DNA from: Zizania palustris
Lineage: Eukaryota > Streptophyta > Magnoliopsida > Poales > Poaceae
DNA: 64,000 bases
Reading direction: 5' to 3'
NCBI GenBank assembly: GCA_019279435.1
Contig: JAAALK010000286.1
Coordinates: forward strand, 36,517,712-36,581,711
In this document: positions 10,267 to 21,060 of the stretch, piece by piece
Layout of the letters: each line of letters opens with the position of its first letter
Numbering within the stretch: the first letter of the stretch is position 1
Translations under genes and position numbers: made by a program
Notes under the pieces: generated by a model
What the model was told of the DNA's origin: nothing
The model's database searches: none
What the model saw: only the letters and a program-made list of their open reading frames with translations

Positions 10267-10790
10267 CCATACATTAGAGCAGGGAGTTGGGCCGGCCCAA
10301 AGCACGGCGGTTCGGCCCAGGTGAAGCACGGCCCGGTTCGGCCCACAGATGAGCCGGGCCGGCACGGCCCGTATAAGGGCCGGACCTGGGCCTGTAGATT
10401 AGGCCCGATGGGCGGCACGGGTACGACCCGTAGAGTGGGCCGTGCTTGGGCCGGCCCGGCACGGAATGACCCGTGGGCGGCACGGGTACTGTATACACTG
10501 ATTCACTCATTAAGATAGCACATTCATTACGCATACAATCATACAGATAATTAATCACACATATAGATAACCGATTCATCACACATATTGAATCAACGCA
10601 TACAGATAACAGATTCATCAGTCATCACGTATTCACGTTCACGCAATCACGATTCATCATGTTCATTGTTCAACACTTCAACGCATCCAAAGAAACAAGA
10701 AAGCAAACAAATCGACGAAGAACTGAAGAAGTACCTCTCTTCGGTCGTCCTCAAGACCTCAAGTCCGTCTTTCCCGTTGCGTCGTCGGCT

Positions 10791-11010
10791 CGTCGCCCGT
10801 GACCCCGCGTCGCCGTCGGCTGTCCTCGAAAGTCGCAACCATGAGTCCATGCGCGGTACGGCGAAGAGTGGAGTGGCGGAGGCGGACCATGGCCGCGCGG
10901 ATGCCGGACAGCCGGACGGCGCCACGCCTGTCGCATGCTGGCAGAGTGGCAGCCTTCACGGTCGCCCGTGACCCCGCGTCGCCGTCCGCTGTCCTTGCAG
11001 CCACGGTCCG
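10791..11010. repeat. GC-rich direct repeat in the hAT 5' leader
   Basis: A segment of about 36 bases, GTCGCCCGTGACCCCGCGTC followed by GCCGTCGGCTGTCCT, at about 10792 recurs at about 10962 with one or two changes. It lies in a 500-base GC-rich block (10740-11240) unlike the AT-rich surroundings. ORFs called on both strands here have no recognisable domain, so the block is probably leader or captured DNA. Confidence 0.6.
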
Positions 11011-11321
11011 GGCGGAATGACGGACCGGTGGTCGGCGCTCGGCGCTCGGCGCAGTGAGGACTGAGGAGAAAGGACGGGCGGTGGCCGATGGCGAGTGGCG
11101 GAGGCCGGGAGGCAGACTGGTCGAGGTCTCGAGGACTCGAGGGCGTGGCGCCGTGGCCTGCATGGGAGAGTACTAAGCGGACAGTGGAGACTGTGGACTG
11201 GAGTAGCGGACTAGCGGAGTGATGGCATGACCTCACCTCATCAACCTAATCACCCAAGCAGGTATGAGGGAAATTGATGCTTTATTATCTAAAATACGTT
11301 GAGCTGTTCGTTTCATTGCAG

Positions 11322-12397
11322 GTCACACAGTAGTGCGGGTGAGGTTTAGGGAGTACTGTGTTGCCCAACAAAAGAAGCCAAGAACATTTGGTGTAGACAT
11401 CAAGACCAGGTGGAACTCAACATATCTAATGTTGAGGGAGGTAAAAGGTTACGAGAGTTTAATATCTGTTTTTATAAACTCAATGAATGTTAAGATACAA
11501 GATAATGATGATAGCATCGATGATATTTTAATTCTCACTGACGTTGATTGGGAGGTCGCTACACGCACGCGTAAATTTCTAAAGCCCTTTTATAATGCGA
11601 CAATACTACTTTCAGGAGTATACTATCCAACCTCATGTGAGGTACTTGAGTGCCTTTGGAATTTTACGATTCAATTTAGCGAGAACAGGTCGAATACACT
11701 CTTGAAACCCATTGTTAAAGCAATGGAGTTAAAATTTCTAAAATATTTTACTGCAATCCCCCATCGTTATTGTTTTGCTTTAATACTTGATCCCCGTAAA
11801 AAGCTATACATTTTGAAGGTTGCTTTGGATTCAATGGGAGATGCAATGGATCTTGATTTTTCTGAGGCTTACCAACATGTTTCTAATGAGTTGTATCGAG
11901 TTTTTCGTTTGTATCAGCAGAAGTTAGGTGCGTCTCGGTCATTTGTTGAGGAGTCACCCCAAAAAAAGGAAAGCAAGTCAAGCTCCAAGAACTTATGGAA
12001 GAAGTACTTCAAGAAGGACAAAGAAACATCTTCCTCCACAGGCACACCGGGAACCAGATCAAATTGGAATCCCGATTCCAAGCTCAACCACTACCTTGAT
12101 ACCAATCACATGGCTCACGGCCCGATGCTTCATAAGGATAAGGTTGACCTCCTAGCATGGTGGAAGGATAAGGAAAACACCCTTCCAGTCTTAGCCCATC
12201 TTGCTCGAGACATGTTGCTAGTTCCAGCATCATCGGTCTCATCTGAGCAAGCGTTTAGCGCTGTTGGAAGGATCGTCGAAGAAAGGAGGTCATGCCTTAC
12301 CACGGACACCATTGAGACAATCTTTTGCCTAAAAGATTGGCTTGAGGCGGACGAACGGGCGCAACATCGTCAAGAAGAAGCAGAGATCGAGTGTTAG
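11322..12397 (+). pseudogene. hAT transposase, C-terminal half (RICESLEEPER-like)
   Basis: Open for about 357 codons from a 3' splice site (TTTCATTGCAG, AG at 11320-11321) to a stop at 12395-12397. It shows the hAT core DIKTRWNSTYLMLREV, an RYCFALILDPRKK stretch, and the C-terminal dimerisation domain DLLAWWKDKENTLPVLAHLA, VPASSVSSEQAFSAVGRIV and CLKDWL. Full-length relatives are about 650-700 residues with an N-terminal BED zinc finger. That finger and the first catalytic Asp are absent upstream. The retained half has no stop, so either upstream exons are too diverged to see or the N-terminus was lost recently. Confidence 0.85.
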
Positions 12398-12887
12398 ATG
12401 GCTGAGTTTCGCCTCGGCGACGACAATCAAAACTAATATTGTGTTTCGTAATAATGTTTGTAATAATATTGTTGTACTCTTTTCCTTACAAGGGGAACCC
12501 TACACTAGGCCGTAAGGTTTTTAACGAGGAACCAACTTTGTAGTGTCACTATTATTAATGAAATCTATTTCCCCTAATTTTTTCAGTGTTGTTCTATTAT
12601 TTTATGAGAACTAGTATTTTTATTATATATAGATAAATTAAATAAATATTTCCATAATCATGTTAAAAAAATTTGTTACAATGTTGGGCCGTTTTTGGGC
12701 CGGCCCGGCCCATCCAGGCCCGTCGGACTTTGGGCCGTGCCTGAGCTTGGCAAACACAGGTTCGGGCCAGCCCGGCACGACCCTTAATTTTTTCGGGCCA
12801 AAAAGGTCCGATCCATTTTAGGTCCTGGCCCCAAGGACCCAGACCGGGCCGGCCCGGCCCGGCCCATGTCCCAGCTCTACCATACAT

Positions 12888-13687
12888 CCATGATCCATTT
12901 TGTACTCAATATCTTCATTCTCCGTATATGATGTCCTACAAAGTTCATTAAAAATGGACAAAAGTCTTGAACAAATACATGGGCCATAGAGACTAACAAC
13001 ACAAGAGCCTCACTAACAGATTATGCACTGATATACATAAACCAATAAACCATACCACTATACCAAAGTCCAGAGCAATGTTTGACTTTCGAGACAAATT
13101 ACAAATAACAATATATCAATACATTCCCCTGAGGCCAGATCATTCATCACTAATTAATCTTGCAATGGTAGATAATTAATAGCAGACTGATCACTAATAT
13201 ATACTAATACTAATAGTCTAATAAACACATATTACACTCACCGGTCATCGCAGAGTCGAGACCTAAGAGCACTGAGCACTAATCAACAGTCAGCAAATGT
13301 CAAGTACCCAAGTACAGAACTATGGCCTACATGAGTAGAATTTGAGATTACAGTACCAGAACATATATTTTGCAACAACGTTGGAACATTGTGATTCATA
13401 AAACAAGATGTAAACATGAGCAGGATTTAAATTACTCCATAGGACCCCAAAGAAAACAAGTTCAGTTCCAAAAAAAATAGAGGTTCAGGGCTTCAAGCTA
13501 TATAAGTGTTAAGAATTTAGCAGTGTAGCATATCACGTATTGAGAGAACTTTGCACTAGTGATGTTCATTGTGCAGAAAGCTTATAAATAAATGTTGCAA
13601 CTGAAAACATTTAAGGCATATGAGATGTGAATTATATCGACTGTACAACCCTTTAAGAGTTTGTACATTTTGGTTCATTTGATGTAC
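12888..13687. other. Intergenic DNA, no gene seen
   Basis: AT-rich sequence with no coding exon on either strand. It lies downstream of the minus-strand ZUFSP pseudogene, where the last coding exon of that family would be expected; I could not find it. Confidence 0.5.
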
Positions 13688-15073
13688 CTGATAATGTGGC
13701 TTCCTGAGAATGTGGACACCTCTTTTCACCAGACGCTGCCATCCTGCCTTGCTCCGAAGAGCCCTGTCCAAATCTTCTGTTATCTGTAACCATGAAAGTA
13801 AAACATTTATATATTAATTTGCATGAGAAATTGTATAGCAAATTTTGGGCGTGTACTGTACTGTGTACAGAAGACTTGAGTAATAACTAATCAGCATAAC
13901 TATACAAAAGTTAAGAGTACTGATAACTACCATAAGTCAAACATCTATGGGTACGGATTTAAACTTTAAAAATTTAAAAAACCAACTAAACAAAAATGGA
14001 GAATAGGGTATATCGGCAAAAGGAATAATAACTTACATGGCCAGGGTCTAAAATCAAAAGGGTAAATCGGTCTTGAGACCCGCGTTGACCTTTTTGCTCT
14101 TGGATCCCAACTATGGTTCTGGAATGGCCTTGATGTTGGAAATACAATGGGCTGAGAATAGCACCAAATTAGTCAGCCTACAACATTCTTCGTAGTTAAC
14201 ATTTACTTTTGAAATCTGTAAGCATTTCAGATGATGAAATAGGACCGTTACAAAAACAGGATATATAGTCTCTTACGTTTTATCACTCACAAAAATACAC
14301 TGTGAACTGTGCAACCTATCAGAACGCTTGCTAACAAAGTAGTTCCAGACCCAGTCAATAAGAACCTGCTGGCCTCTCATGTTTTCAGCATCCTCTTGAC
14401 AAAGTTCAGAAGATGTAGATCTTGAAGAAACATTCTTTGTCAAGAACTTGTCCATTGGCCCTCATACTTGATTTACTACATGTTTTCCATCCTTACTGTG
14501 GAGGCTTCATGATTCCGTGCTATCAAAATCTACAACCCTTGCACGGAGACCAAAAGAGCGGAGGAGGGCAGCACATTCTGTAGTCCCTATCCATTGCTTG
14601 GCACCATAAACTTTACTATCAAAATGGATTGAGCCAAGAGTATCAAATTTTTTGTCTCAAGCAATCTCAAGCCACCTCTGTAGTGAAGGGATGTCAGGAA
14701 CAAAACCAGCGCCACCAAATAAAGCCTCCCTTGCTTCTAGTCTTTGCTTCAGCAAATGGGAGCTGAGCATCTGAATATTTCTCCATCCATATTCCCACCC
14801 CTTGTCTTCTGATGAAAGAGTTTGATGATGGTCAACATGGACTGATATTATACTCATCGACGAACTGGCTTCTGATTCCAGGCAGATCTTCAACAAGTTC
14901 ATAATGTCACCTTCTATTTCCTGAAAACGGCTTCGAATTTGCACTCCAAGCAAACAAGATATTTGGTCATCCAATACATCTCCATGACGGAATGAGCATC
15001 CGCTGATGCTTGAGGAGGCTCCTTGAGCATGAGAATCAGTAGTGAATGAATCCATACATTGTTGCGGAGCATC
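13688..15073 (-). pseudogene. ZUFSP/ZUP1-like C78 peptidase pseudogene
   Basis: Plant ZUFSP (ZUP1) proteins are cysteine deubiquitinases of peptidase family C78. Three exons are readable on the minus strand with good splice sites: 15073-14277, 14151-14037 and 13783-13688. They encode WRNIQMLSSHLLKQRLEARE, FGGAGFVPDIPSLQRWLEIA, KVYGAKQWIGTTECAALLRS, RGQQVLIDWVWNYF, YFQHQGHSRTIVGIQ, ILDPGH, and GWQRLVKRGVHILRKPHYQ. The catalytic motif, normally YGCGWRN, reads EYGWRN: the cysteine is gone, most simply by a two-codon deletion. Three in-frame TGA codons interrupt the first of these exons (after WLEIA, after DFDSTES, and before GPMDK). The His and Asp motifs remain. The N-terminal zinc fingers and last exon are missing. 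Retained introns make it a decayed gene copy, not a processed one. Confidence 0.85.
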
Positions 15074-15169
15074 CTACAAAAGAGGACAGATTAGAGATAT
15101 ATGGGATTTCCAAAAAAAAAGGTAGGGTACATTTGTGTCTCGAGAAAGAAGGTAAACCTAACGAAACGA

Positions 15170-15890
15170 TACGCAAGGGGAAAATAGCAAATATGCCCCG
15201 TAGTTCACATACACTTGCTAATTTATCCCAAACTTTATGCATCTTGCAAATTTACCCTATAATTGATTAGGATGCTTGCTGATTTGCCCCACTCTGCAAT
15301 TACTCCACATATTACTTTATTTTCTTGTTTTTCAATCAGTAAAATGTCTCTACTACCACTGTTTTTATGTTCCTGTGACCACTCACTGACCGACCAACGC
15401 AGCCGCCGCCGCTAGAAGCCCCGCGCCCCGCCACCGTTGTCGTCCCTGCACCGGTACCTGCGTCGAGCTGCCCCGCTTGGCCGCCTTCCCAGCACAACGC
15501 GCCAAGACGCAACTCGATTTGGCCCGACTTGCATTGCCCCTACGCGCTGCATGGCCTTGCGTGCCGGCCTTGATCTAGCCACCACTAGGTTAGTGGCGGC
15601 GTGTGAGGCCAGTGGTGGCAGCTCGCGGGGTTGTCGTCAGTGGCTCCGTGGGGTCTTGCGGCGGCGGTAACGACTTGTGTGCACGGCGTGTGCACGGCGG
15701 CGGTAACGACTTGTGTGCACGGCGGCGGCTACTCCACGTGACCACCTTGTGCGAGGAAGCTTGCGGTTAGTGCTGTGAGACTTGCGATTAGCCTAAAAAT
15801 ATTAGAACTTGCACTGAGAAGGGAAATAGAGACATTCCACGGGTTAAAAATCAAGAAAATAAAAATCAAAATATGAAGTAATTGCAGAAG
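15170..15890. mobile_element. MULE-like inverted-repeat element with GC-rich core
   Basis: The segment at about 15293-15355 (TCTGCAATTACTCCACATAT..AATGTCTCTA) is matched in reverse complement by about 15828-15890. The left side continues outward to GGGGAAAATAGCAAATATGC (15177), a style of end seen in grass Mutator-like elements. The right arm appears truncated. The core (15370-15780) is GC-rich and looks like captured DNA, but its ORFs have no recognisable domain. It sits just upstream of the first readable ZUFSP pseudogene exon, probably in an intron of that locus. Confidence 0.5.
15661..15721. repeat. 36-bp-period tandem repeat
   Basis: GCGGCGGTAACGACTTGTGT and the next few bases occur at 15661 and again at 15697 inside the GC-rich core, a two-copy tandem duplication. 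Confidence 0.8.
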
Positions 15891-16016
15891 ACTTACGCGC
15901 GTGTGCCGGCCGTACTGCTCAGGCTCGCCGATGACTCGACTTTTCATGCCTTGTTAGATTTGTCAAGTTCTTGTGGCTTCTCCCTGTTGCATACTCTGTC
16001 AGATGTGAATCAACAT

Positions 16017-16147
16017 CAGTATGGGAAGCTAAGGATGTACTGTTTTTATAGCAATTACATATGCCAATTTAAAGCTATTACAGTATGGGAAGCTAAAGAT
16101 GAACTATTTTTATAGCAATTACACGTGCCAATTTAAAGCTATTACAA
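16017..16147. repeat. 64-bp tandem duplication
   Basis: CAGTATGGGAAGCTAA at 16017 recurs at 16081, and the following 50 bases match with a handful of changes (GCAATTACAT versus GCAATTACAC). It lies in AT-rich DNA upstream of the Harbinger transposase. Confidence 0.85.
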
Positions 16148-16867
16148 ACATGCTATTGATTGATTGAGTTTCACAATTTAAAGCTGAAAGTTGGATTGTT
16201 TATGAGCATATTATTATTAGTATGCACTTTACCATTTATTACCAATATTCTTCAAATTTTCCTTAACTATTTTTGTAGATTATTATGGCTTGTATTTCGT
16301 TAACTATGAAAACACGAAGGAGAAATATGGCAGCTAGAAATATGATGGTAGCTATTATACTAATGTACTATTACATATTTTTGTTATTTGTAATACAATA
16401 TAAAAGGAAGTGTTGGAAGTTAGACGGAAAAATCAGAACTAGGGAACTTAGAAGTCAACACTTATTCTAACTTATCGAAGAGAGTAACACTGCCTCTATA
16501 AGCCAACTTCGAATGAATAAGATAACATTTCATATATTATGTAATATGACTTTTAGCTATTCTAAAGCTTCACCAACTTCTTCTCAAGAAACCAGAATCT
16601 ATACATGAAGACTGCACTGATATTAGATGGAAGTATTTCAAGGTAATAGAACTTAAAAGAAGTTACTGTTCCTAATATTAATAGGGTTAACATTGTAGTA
16701 ATATTTTTGTGGTTGTATTTTATGTTGTAGAATTGCCTAGGTGCTTTAGACGGTACATACATAAAGGTAACCGTCCCAACAAAGCTAAAAGGGAGGTATA
16801 GGTCAAGGAAAGGAGATATTGTCACAAACATCTTAGGTGTTTGTGCACCGGATATGCAATTTATTTA

Positions 16868-17760
16868 GGGTTAATTGCATCCATGCCACCGTTATTTTTG
16901 AAAGCAAAAGAAATGCCATTACTATTTTGCTATTTGCCCTCGTGCCATTACAATTTCCGAATACTCTTTTTCATGCCATTTTCTACGCGTGCACCAGCAA
17001 TAGGCCCACCTGCAGACATCTACTATGTCGTATTGCCAATCCTACCCTTCTTCTTCCTCCACTTCCTCCCGCAATGCCTACGCCGGCCACACCATAGGCA
17101 CCAGCCGCCGACCACCCCATCGGCACCGCCGCTAGCTACCCCCTCGGGCCCCGGCGGTGGGAGGGTTCAAGCTGTTCGGTAAGATCATCATGCAGTGCGA
17201 CACAGAGGGGAATCAGGAGAAAGTGCAGGGCTTCATTGTCATCGGTTCGCGGGAGAAGGCCAAACTGGAAGAGGAGAAGGAGGAGCGCGTCTGGGCTGCT
17301 GCTACATCGATGACCACTGTGCAGCCAGCCACGATCAAGCGGGAGGTCGCAGACCACGACGAGGAGTGGCAGGGCGAGGAGGCAGCAGCTGGGCAGCCAT
17401 AGTGGCGGTTGCAGGACTCGGCGGAGGCACGAGCGGCCGTGGCGGTGCCTCTGCCGTGCCCACGCTGCCGCAGCACCGCAGCAGCAAGTGTCATCATCAG
17501 GGGCTAGAGGGGGAGGTGGCAGATCCAGTGGAGGGAGATTAGTGTTGTGCGGTGCGAGGAAGATGGACAGTGTCGAATGAGGGTACTCTGGGAAATACGA
17601 AAAAAACCACGTCTGCAAGTGGGCCCGTAGCCACTGCAAGTGTACAAAATGGCACAAGAGCGAGTTTTTGAAAATTGTAATGGCACTAAGGCAAATATTG
17701 AAATAGTAAGGGCATTTCTTTCGCTTTCGAAAATAACGGTGGCATGGATGCAATTAACCC
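16868..17760. mobile_element. Mutator-like (MULE) element with perfect 9-bp TSD
   Basis: The element is flanked by the 9-base direct repeat ATTTATTTA (16859-16867 and 17761-17769). Its ends are long inverted repeats of about 120 bases beginning GGGTTAATTGCATCCATGCC at both termini. A 9-bp duplication with long TIRs is diagnostic of Mutator-like elements. There is no transposase; the 0.6 kb interior is GC-rich. It lies inside the Harbinger transposase exon, whose frame reads on when the element and one TSD copy are removed, so the MULE inserted later. Confidence 0.93.
17157..17402 (+). CDS. Open frame in the MULE interior, possibly a captured gene fragment
   Basis: An 81-codon frame within the non-autonomous MULE. 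It contains GFKLFGKIIMQ near the N-terminus, then an EEEKEERVW stretch rich in charged residues. The KLFGK word resembles the N-terminal motif of cycling-DOF-type transcription factors, but the match is only about six residues and I do not claim homology. High GC and its position inside long TIRs fit a Pack-MULE that picked up host coding DNA. It may not be expressed. Confidence 0.35.
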   Translation: MGGFKLFGKIIMQCDTEGNQEKVQGFIVIGSREKAKLEEEKEERVWAAATSMTTVQPATIKREVADHDEEWQGEEAAAGQP

Positions 17761-18487
17761 ATTTATTTATGTGTTGCCTAGTTGGGAGGGTTCAACGCAT
17801 GATGGACATGTGCTTCGTGATGCCATCTCAAGGCCAAGTGGGTTACGCATCCCTCAAGGCAATTTATTATCCAATCATTTTTAACCAACTTACTATACCA
17901 CACAATTATATTGACATTCTAATTAATTGCAAAGGTTGCGATTATCTTGTTGATGCGGGCTACACAAATGCAAATATTTTTTTGCTCCATATCGAGGCCA
18001 AAAGTATCGTTTAAGAGGTTTCACTGCATAAAGCCCACCAAATAGTGCAGAGGAGTATTTTAACATGAGGTATGCAAGTGCTAGAAATATTATAGAGAGG
18101 GCTTTCGGAAGACTAAAAGATCGTTGGGGCATTTTGAGAGTTGCCTCTTATTTTTCTATCAAGACTCAATGTAGAATTATAACGGCATGTGCTTTGTTAC
18201 ACAATTTGATTTTGCAAAATATGTCTAAAGATCCTCTTGAAAGTGAGAAATCAGCGGAGGAGGTATCAATGGATATTGCTGAGGGAGAAGCTAATGAACC
18301 TGAATTTATCACAACTATCTCAACGTCAAATGAATGGACTAATTTTCGGAATAGTCTTGCTCAGGGAATGTTTAATAGCCATAGGGCTTCTTGTTCTCGT
18401 TGAGGTTTATATTTTATTGGATGATCACTATGATTAGTTTGTTTCTTGTCAATCGGGAACTAAAATATTATTATTCTTGTTGCAGGC

Positions 18488-20153
18488 ATGGATCAAGTTG
18501 GAAGCGCAAGTAGTGTGCGTGGAAGAGGTAAACATAAAAGGATTTGGACTTGTCATGTAGATGACGAGCTTGTCAAGTCACTATATGAGATATCTTTAAA
18601 TCCAAAGTGGAAAGCAGAAAGGGGTTTTAAAAATGGATATTGCCAAGTTTTAGAGAGTATGCTTGCAAAAAAACTGCCTGGTTGTGGTCTTACTGCTATA
18701 CCCCACACGAGTCAAGGGTGAGTCACTTCAGGACCAAATATGGGGCGCTCGAGTTCATGCTAGGAAATAGTGGTTTCGCATGGGATGACACTAGGAAGAT
18801 GTTGAAGTGTGAAAAGCAGCAATATGATGGCCATTGTAAAGTAAGTTGATCTTGTTCTATACACGTTTTATTTTAAAATTGCTTTTAGTGTGATCATTTT
18901 GTGTGGCAAATTATAGTTCAACAGAAATAGTAATGATGTCATGCAGCTAGATGCTATTTTAAAATAAATATATTGTCTAAAGAAGTCTGATAAAAATTAT
19001 GAATCAAGAGCTCACCATTTGTGTAGCCCTTCTGTATATTTGCACAGGTGGAAGTTGTTGAGGTTGAATTGTCAGATAAAAGTGCCATTAGTTTGCCCTT
19101 AGAAACTTTATTTGAGTTAAATATCATATACATATCGGTCATGTCTTTGTATTTTGATATTGTTGTTGATATGTTTGTGTTTTAATACATTGACTTCAAT
19201 TTCCCTGTAACTGGGTCACTCTAGTTCCATGAGTGTATTCCTTTGCTTCAATTGTCTTAGAATCGAAAACTTGTATGCTCCCTCGGATAAATATATTTGA
19301 TGTTTGGATCATATGTGCATGGAGTATTAAAAAAACAGCATGCTCCCTCGAATAAATATATTTGATGTTTGGAGTATAAGATAGCACAAATAGAAAGCTT
19401 CATACTGAATTTCTGTGCCAATCAACATGGTATTACAGAAAAACATGCATGTTGCACGCTTTTAAGGCCACCATTTTCTCTTTTTTTACATTATCATTAA
19501 TCTCTATTTTTATTTTACAGAAAAATCATGAAGCGAAAGGCTTGTATGGTATTTCATTTTCTTACTATGATACATTAGCCGCAATATACGGAAGAGATAT
19601 AGCCACAAGAGAAGGAGCGGAAGGTGTTGGTGAAGCTATGTCAAATATGGAGAAGGAGATTGCTCTTGAAGACGTGCCAGATCAAGATGATGTAGAAGAG
19701 AGAGCATGCATAGAAACACCTCGAAGGAGTGTTGATTCAACGTCTTCATGCTCTATGAAGCGTAAGAAACACAATGTCAAGTTAAAGGATAGCTCATTGG
19801 GTGATCGTTTTTTGGATATGTTTGTGGATGTTCAAGATGAATTGGAGAGTGTTTGTAAGCATGTGGGTACAATGGAAGAATCTATGATGCGTGAGGCTGA
19901 GGTTCAAGAGAAGATAGTCAGTGAAGAGGACACACAACAAAAATTGCAGAATAGAGCTATCCTTGAGTTGCAGAAACTTGGGTTTACTGGCACCGAAGTT
20001 GTCAATGCTGCATTGGTATTTGTAAAAGTGTCAGATCAGATGCGTATGCTTCTAGCACTTCCTGACTCTCTAAGAAGGGAATACATACTAAAAATGCTCG
20101 CCGATAAGTTTGTAGATACCTATTTAATGTTGTCACTATTAATTGCTTGTTGA
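18488..20153 (+). pseudogene. Harbinger-associated Myb/SANT-like protein
   Basis: PIF/Harbinger elements encode a second, Myb/SANT-like DNA-binding protein needed with the transposase. Exon 1 (18488-18840) has RIWTCHVDDELVKSLYEI, NPKWKAERGFKNGY and, after a one-base frame change near 18708, VSHFRTKYGALEFMLGNSGF and WDDTRKML. This is the trihelix-like Myb_DNA-bind_3 pattern. It ends at a GTAAGT donor (18841). Exon 2, from about 19521 after TTTTATTTTACAG, has GLYGISFSYYDTLAAIYGRD and a Glu/Lys-rich C-terminal region ending in LNMLADKF-like residues. Only the single frameshift breaks it. Same strand and order as the transposase supports one element. Confidence 0.75.
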
Positions 20154-20391
20154 TAAGTTTATGTCTTTAAATTACTAGATGAAGCAAAGAGAAGTTGATG
20201 GATGGGTTGGGTGAGGAGGAAGACTAAGAAGAAGACAAGTGTTGACGATAATGATTATTTCAAAGAAGATGAGGAATAAGAAAAGAATCATTTTGAATAT
20301 ATTTTTGTTATGGATGACGTTTGTTATGGAGATGTTTAATTTTGGAGATGTTTTTGTTATGGATGATGTTGTTATGGATGATATTTGTTAT
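20154..20391. other. Harbinger 3' flank with GTTATGGATGATG minisatellite
   Basis: After the Myb-like stop the DNA holds Glu/Lys-codon-like repeats, then a degenerate array of TTATGGATGATGTTTAATTT words up to the CACTA insertion. A 58-base unit at 20325-20382 is repeated exactly at 26693-26750 on the other side of the CACTA element. Confidence 0.7.
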
Positions 20392-20590
20392 CACTACAAC
20401 AAAACAGAACATTTTCGTCGGCCAAATTAACTTCCGTCGGCTCCTGGAGGCCGACGAAAGTTAACTTAACTTTCGTCGGCTTCTCACAGTGGCCGACGGA
20501 AGTTAGCGGAGATTTTTTCGCGGCCGATCGGATCCCCTAACTTCCGTCGGCCAGCATCGGCTTTAATGCTGGCCGACGGAAGTTAGGGAG
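20392..20590. repeat. CACTA 5' TIR and subterminal repeats
   Basis: After the TIR there are about seven copies of a 14-mer, TAACTTCCGTCGGC or its reverse complement GCCGACGGAAGTTA, often paired head to head (variants have TTTCGTCGGC). In CACTA elements such arrays bind the element's own regulatory protein. Confidence 0.9.
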
Positions 20591-20639
20591 TTTTTCCCCA
20601 ACCGCGCGCACGTACAGGGAGACCTAACTCCCTATACGC

Positions 20640-21060
20640 GCACACCCGCCACCGCCTCGCTCCCGCGCAGCCTCCCGCCCACGCCGCCGCCGCCCACCTC
20701 CGGCCCATGCCGCCGCCTCCCGCGCCGCATCCCGCCCGCGCCGCCGCCGCCCACCTCTGGCCCGCGCCCTCGTCGCCTCTCTGGCCCGCGCCGCCGCCTC
20801 CCGCGCTGCATCCCGCCCACGCCGCCGCCGCCCACCTCCGGCCCGCGCCCTCGCCACCTCTCGCCCGCGCCCTCGTCGATGTCGCCTGCGACGCCGCCCA
20901 GCCGCCCGCCGCCCCGGCCACCCACCGCCGGCCCGCCACCATGCCCCACCGCCGCCGGTCCACGCCGACCGCCCGCGCCGCCGTCTTGCCTGGTCCCACG
21001 CGCCGCCGTCCACCGGCCTCCCACCGCCGCCAACCGCCCGACGGCCACCCATCGCCACCC
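20640..21060. repeat. GC-rich CCGCCG minisatellite in the CACTA leader
   Basis: A cytosine-rich block on the plus strand with an 81-base period: CCCGCGCCGCATCCCG at 20719 recurs as CCCGCGCTGCATCCCG at 20800, with CCGCCGCCCACCT motifs between. Long overlapping frames on both strands are a by-product of the low-complexity GC content, not genes. Confidence 0.75.

Larger units (their letters stand above)
10275..12879 (+). mobile_element. hAT DNA transposon with perfect 8-bp TSD
   Basis: The element is bounded by a perfect 8-base target duplication CCATACAT (10267-10274 and 12880-12887), the hallmark of hAT insertion. Its ends are imperfect inverted repeats: TAGAGCAGGGAGTTGGGCCGG at the left, and TAGAGCTGGGACATGGGCC read inward from the right. 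Both subterminal regions (about 10285-10490 and 12690-12870) are dense in GGGCCGGCCC-type palindromes, probable transposase binding arrays. The interior holds the C-terminal half of a RICESLEEPER-type transposase. The N-terminal BED finger and first catalytic segment are not recognisable, so the element is probably non-autonomous. Confidence 0.93.
16285..18403 (+). pseudogene. PIF/Harbinger transposase (DDE_Tnp_4 type), broken by a MULE
   Basis: A nuclease-type transposase of the PIF/Harbinger superfamily, also the ancestor of plant ALP1-like proteins. Exon 1 (16285-16642) has REL-SQHLF and QLRMNKITFHILCNM, an internal deletion, then KKPESIHEDCTDIRWKYF. A GT-AG intron follows (16643-16730). 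Exon 2 resumes with LGALDGTYIKVTVP (catalytic Asp in LDGT), KGRYRSRKGDIVTNILGV and PDMQFIYVLPSWEG, the last joined only if the MULE at 16868-17760 is removed. Downstream are VDAGYTN (second Asp), PYRGQKYRLRGF in a +1 frame, and NMRYASARNIIERAFG (Glu), RLKDRWGILR. There is a one-base shift near 17985 and an in-frame TAA soon after. The transposase is dead. Confidence 0.85.
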
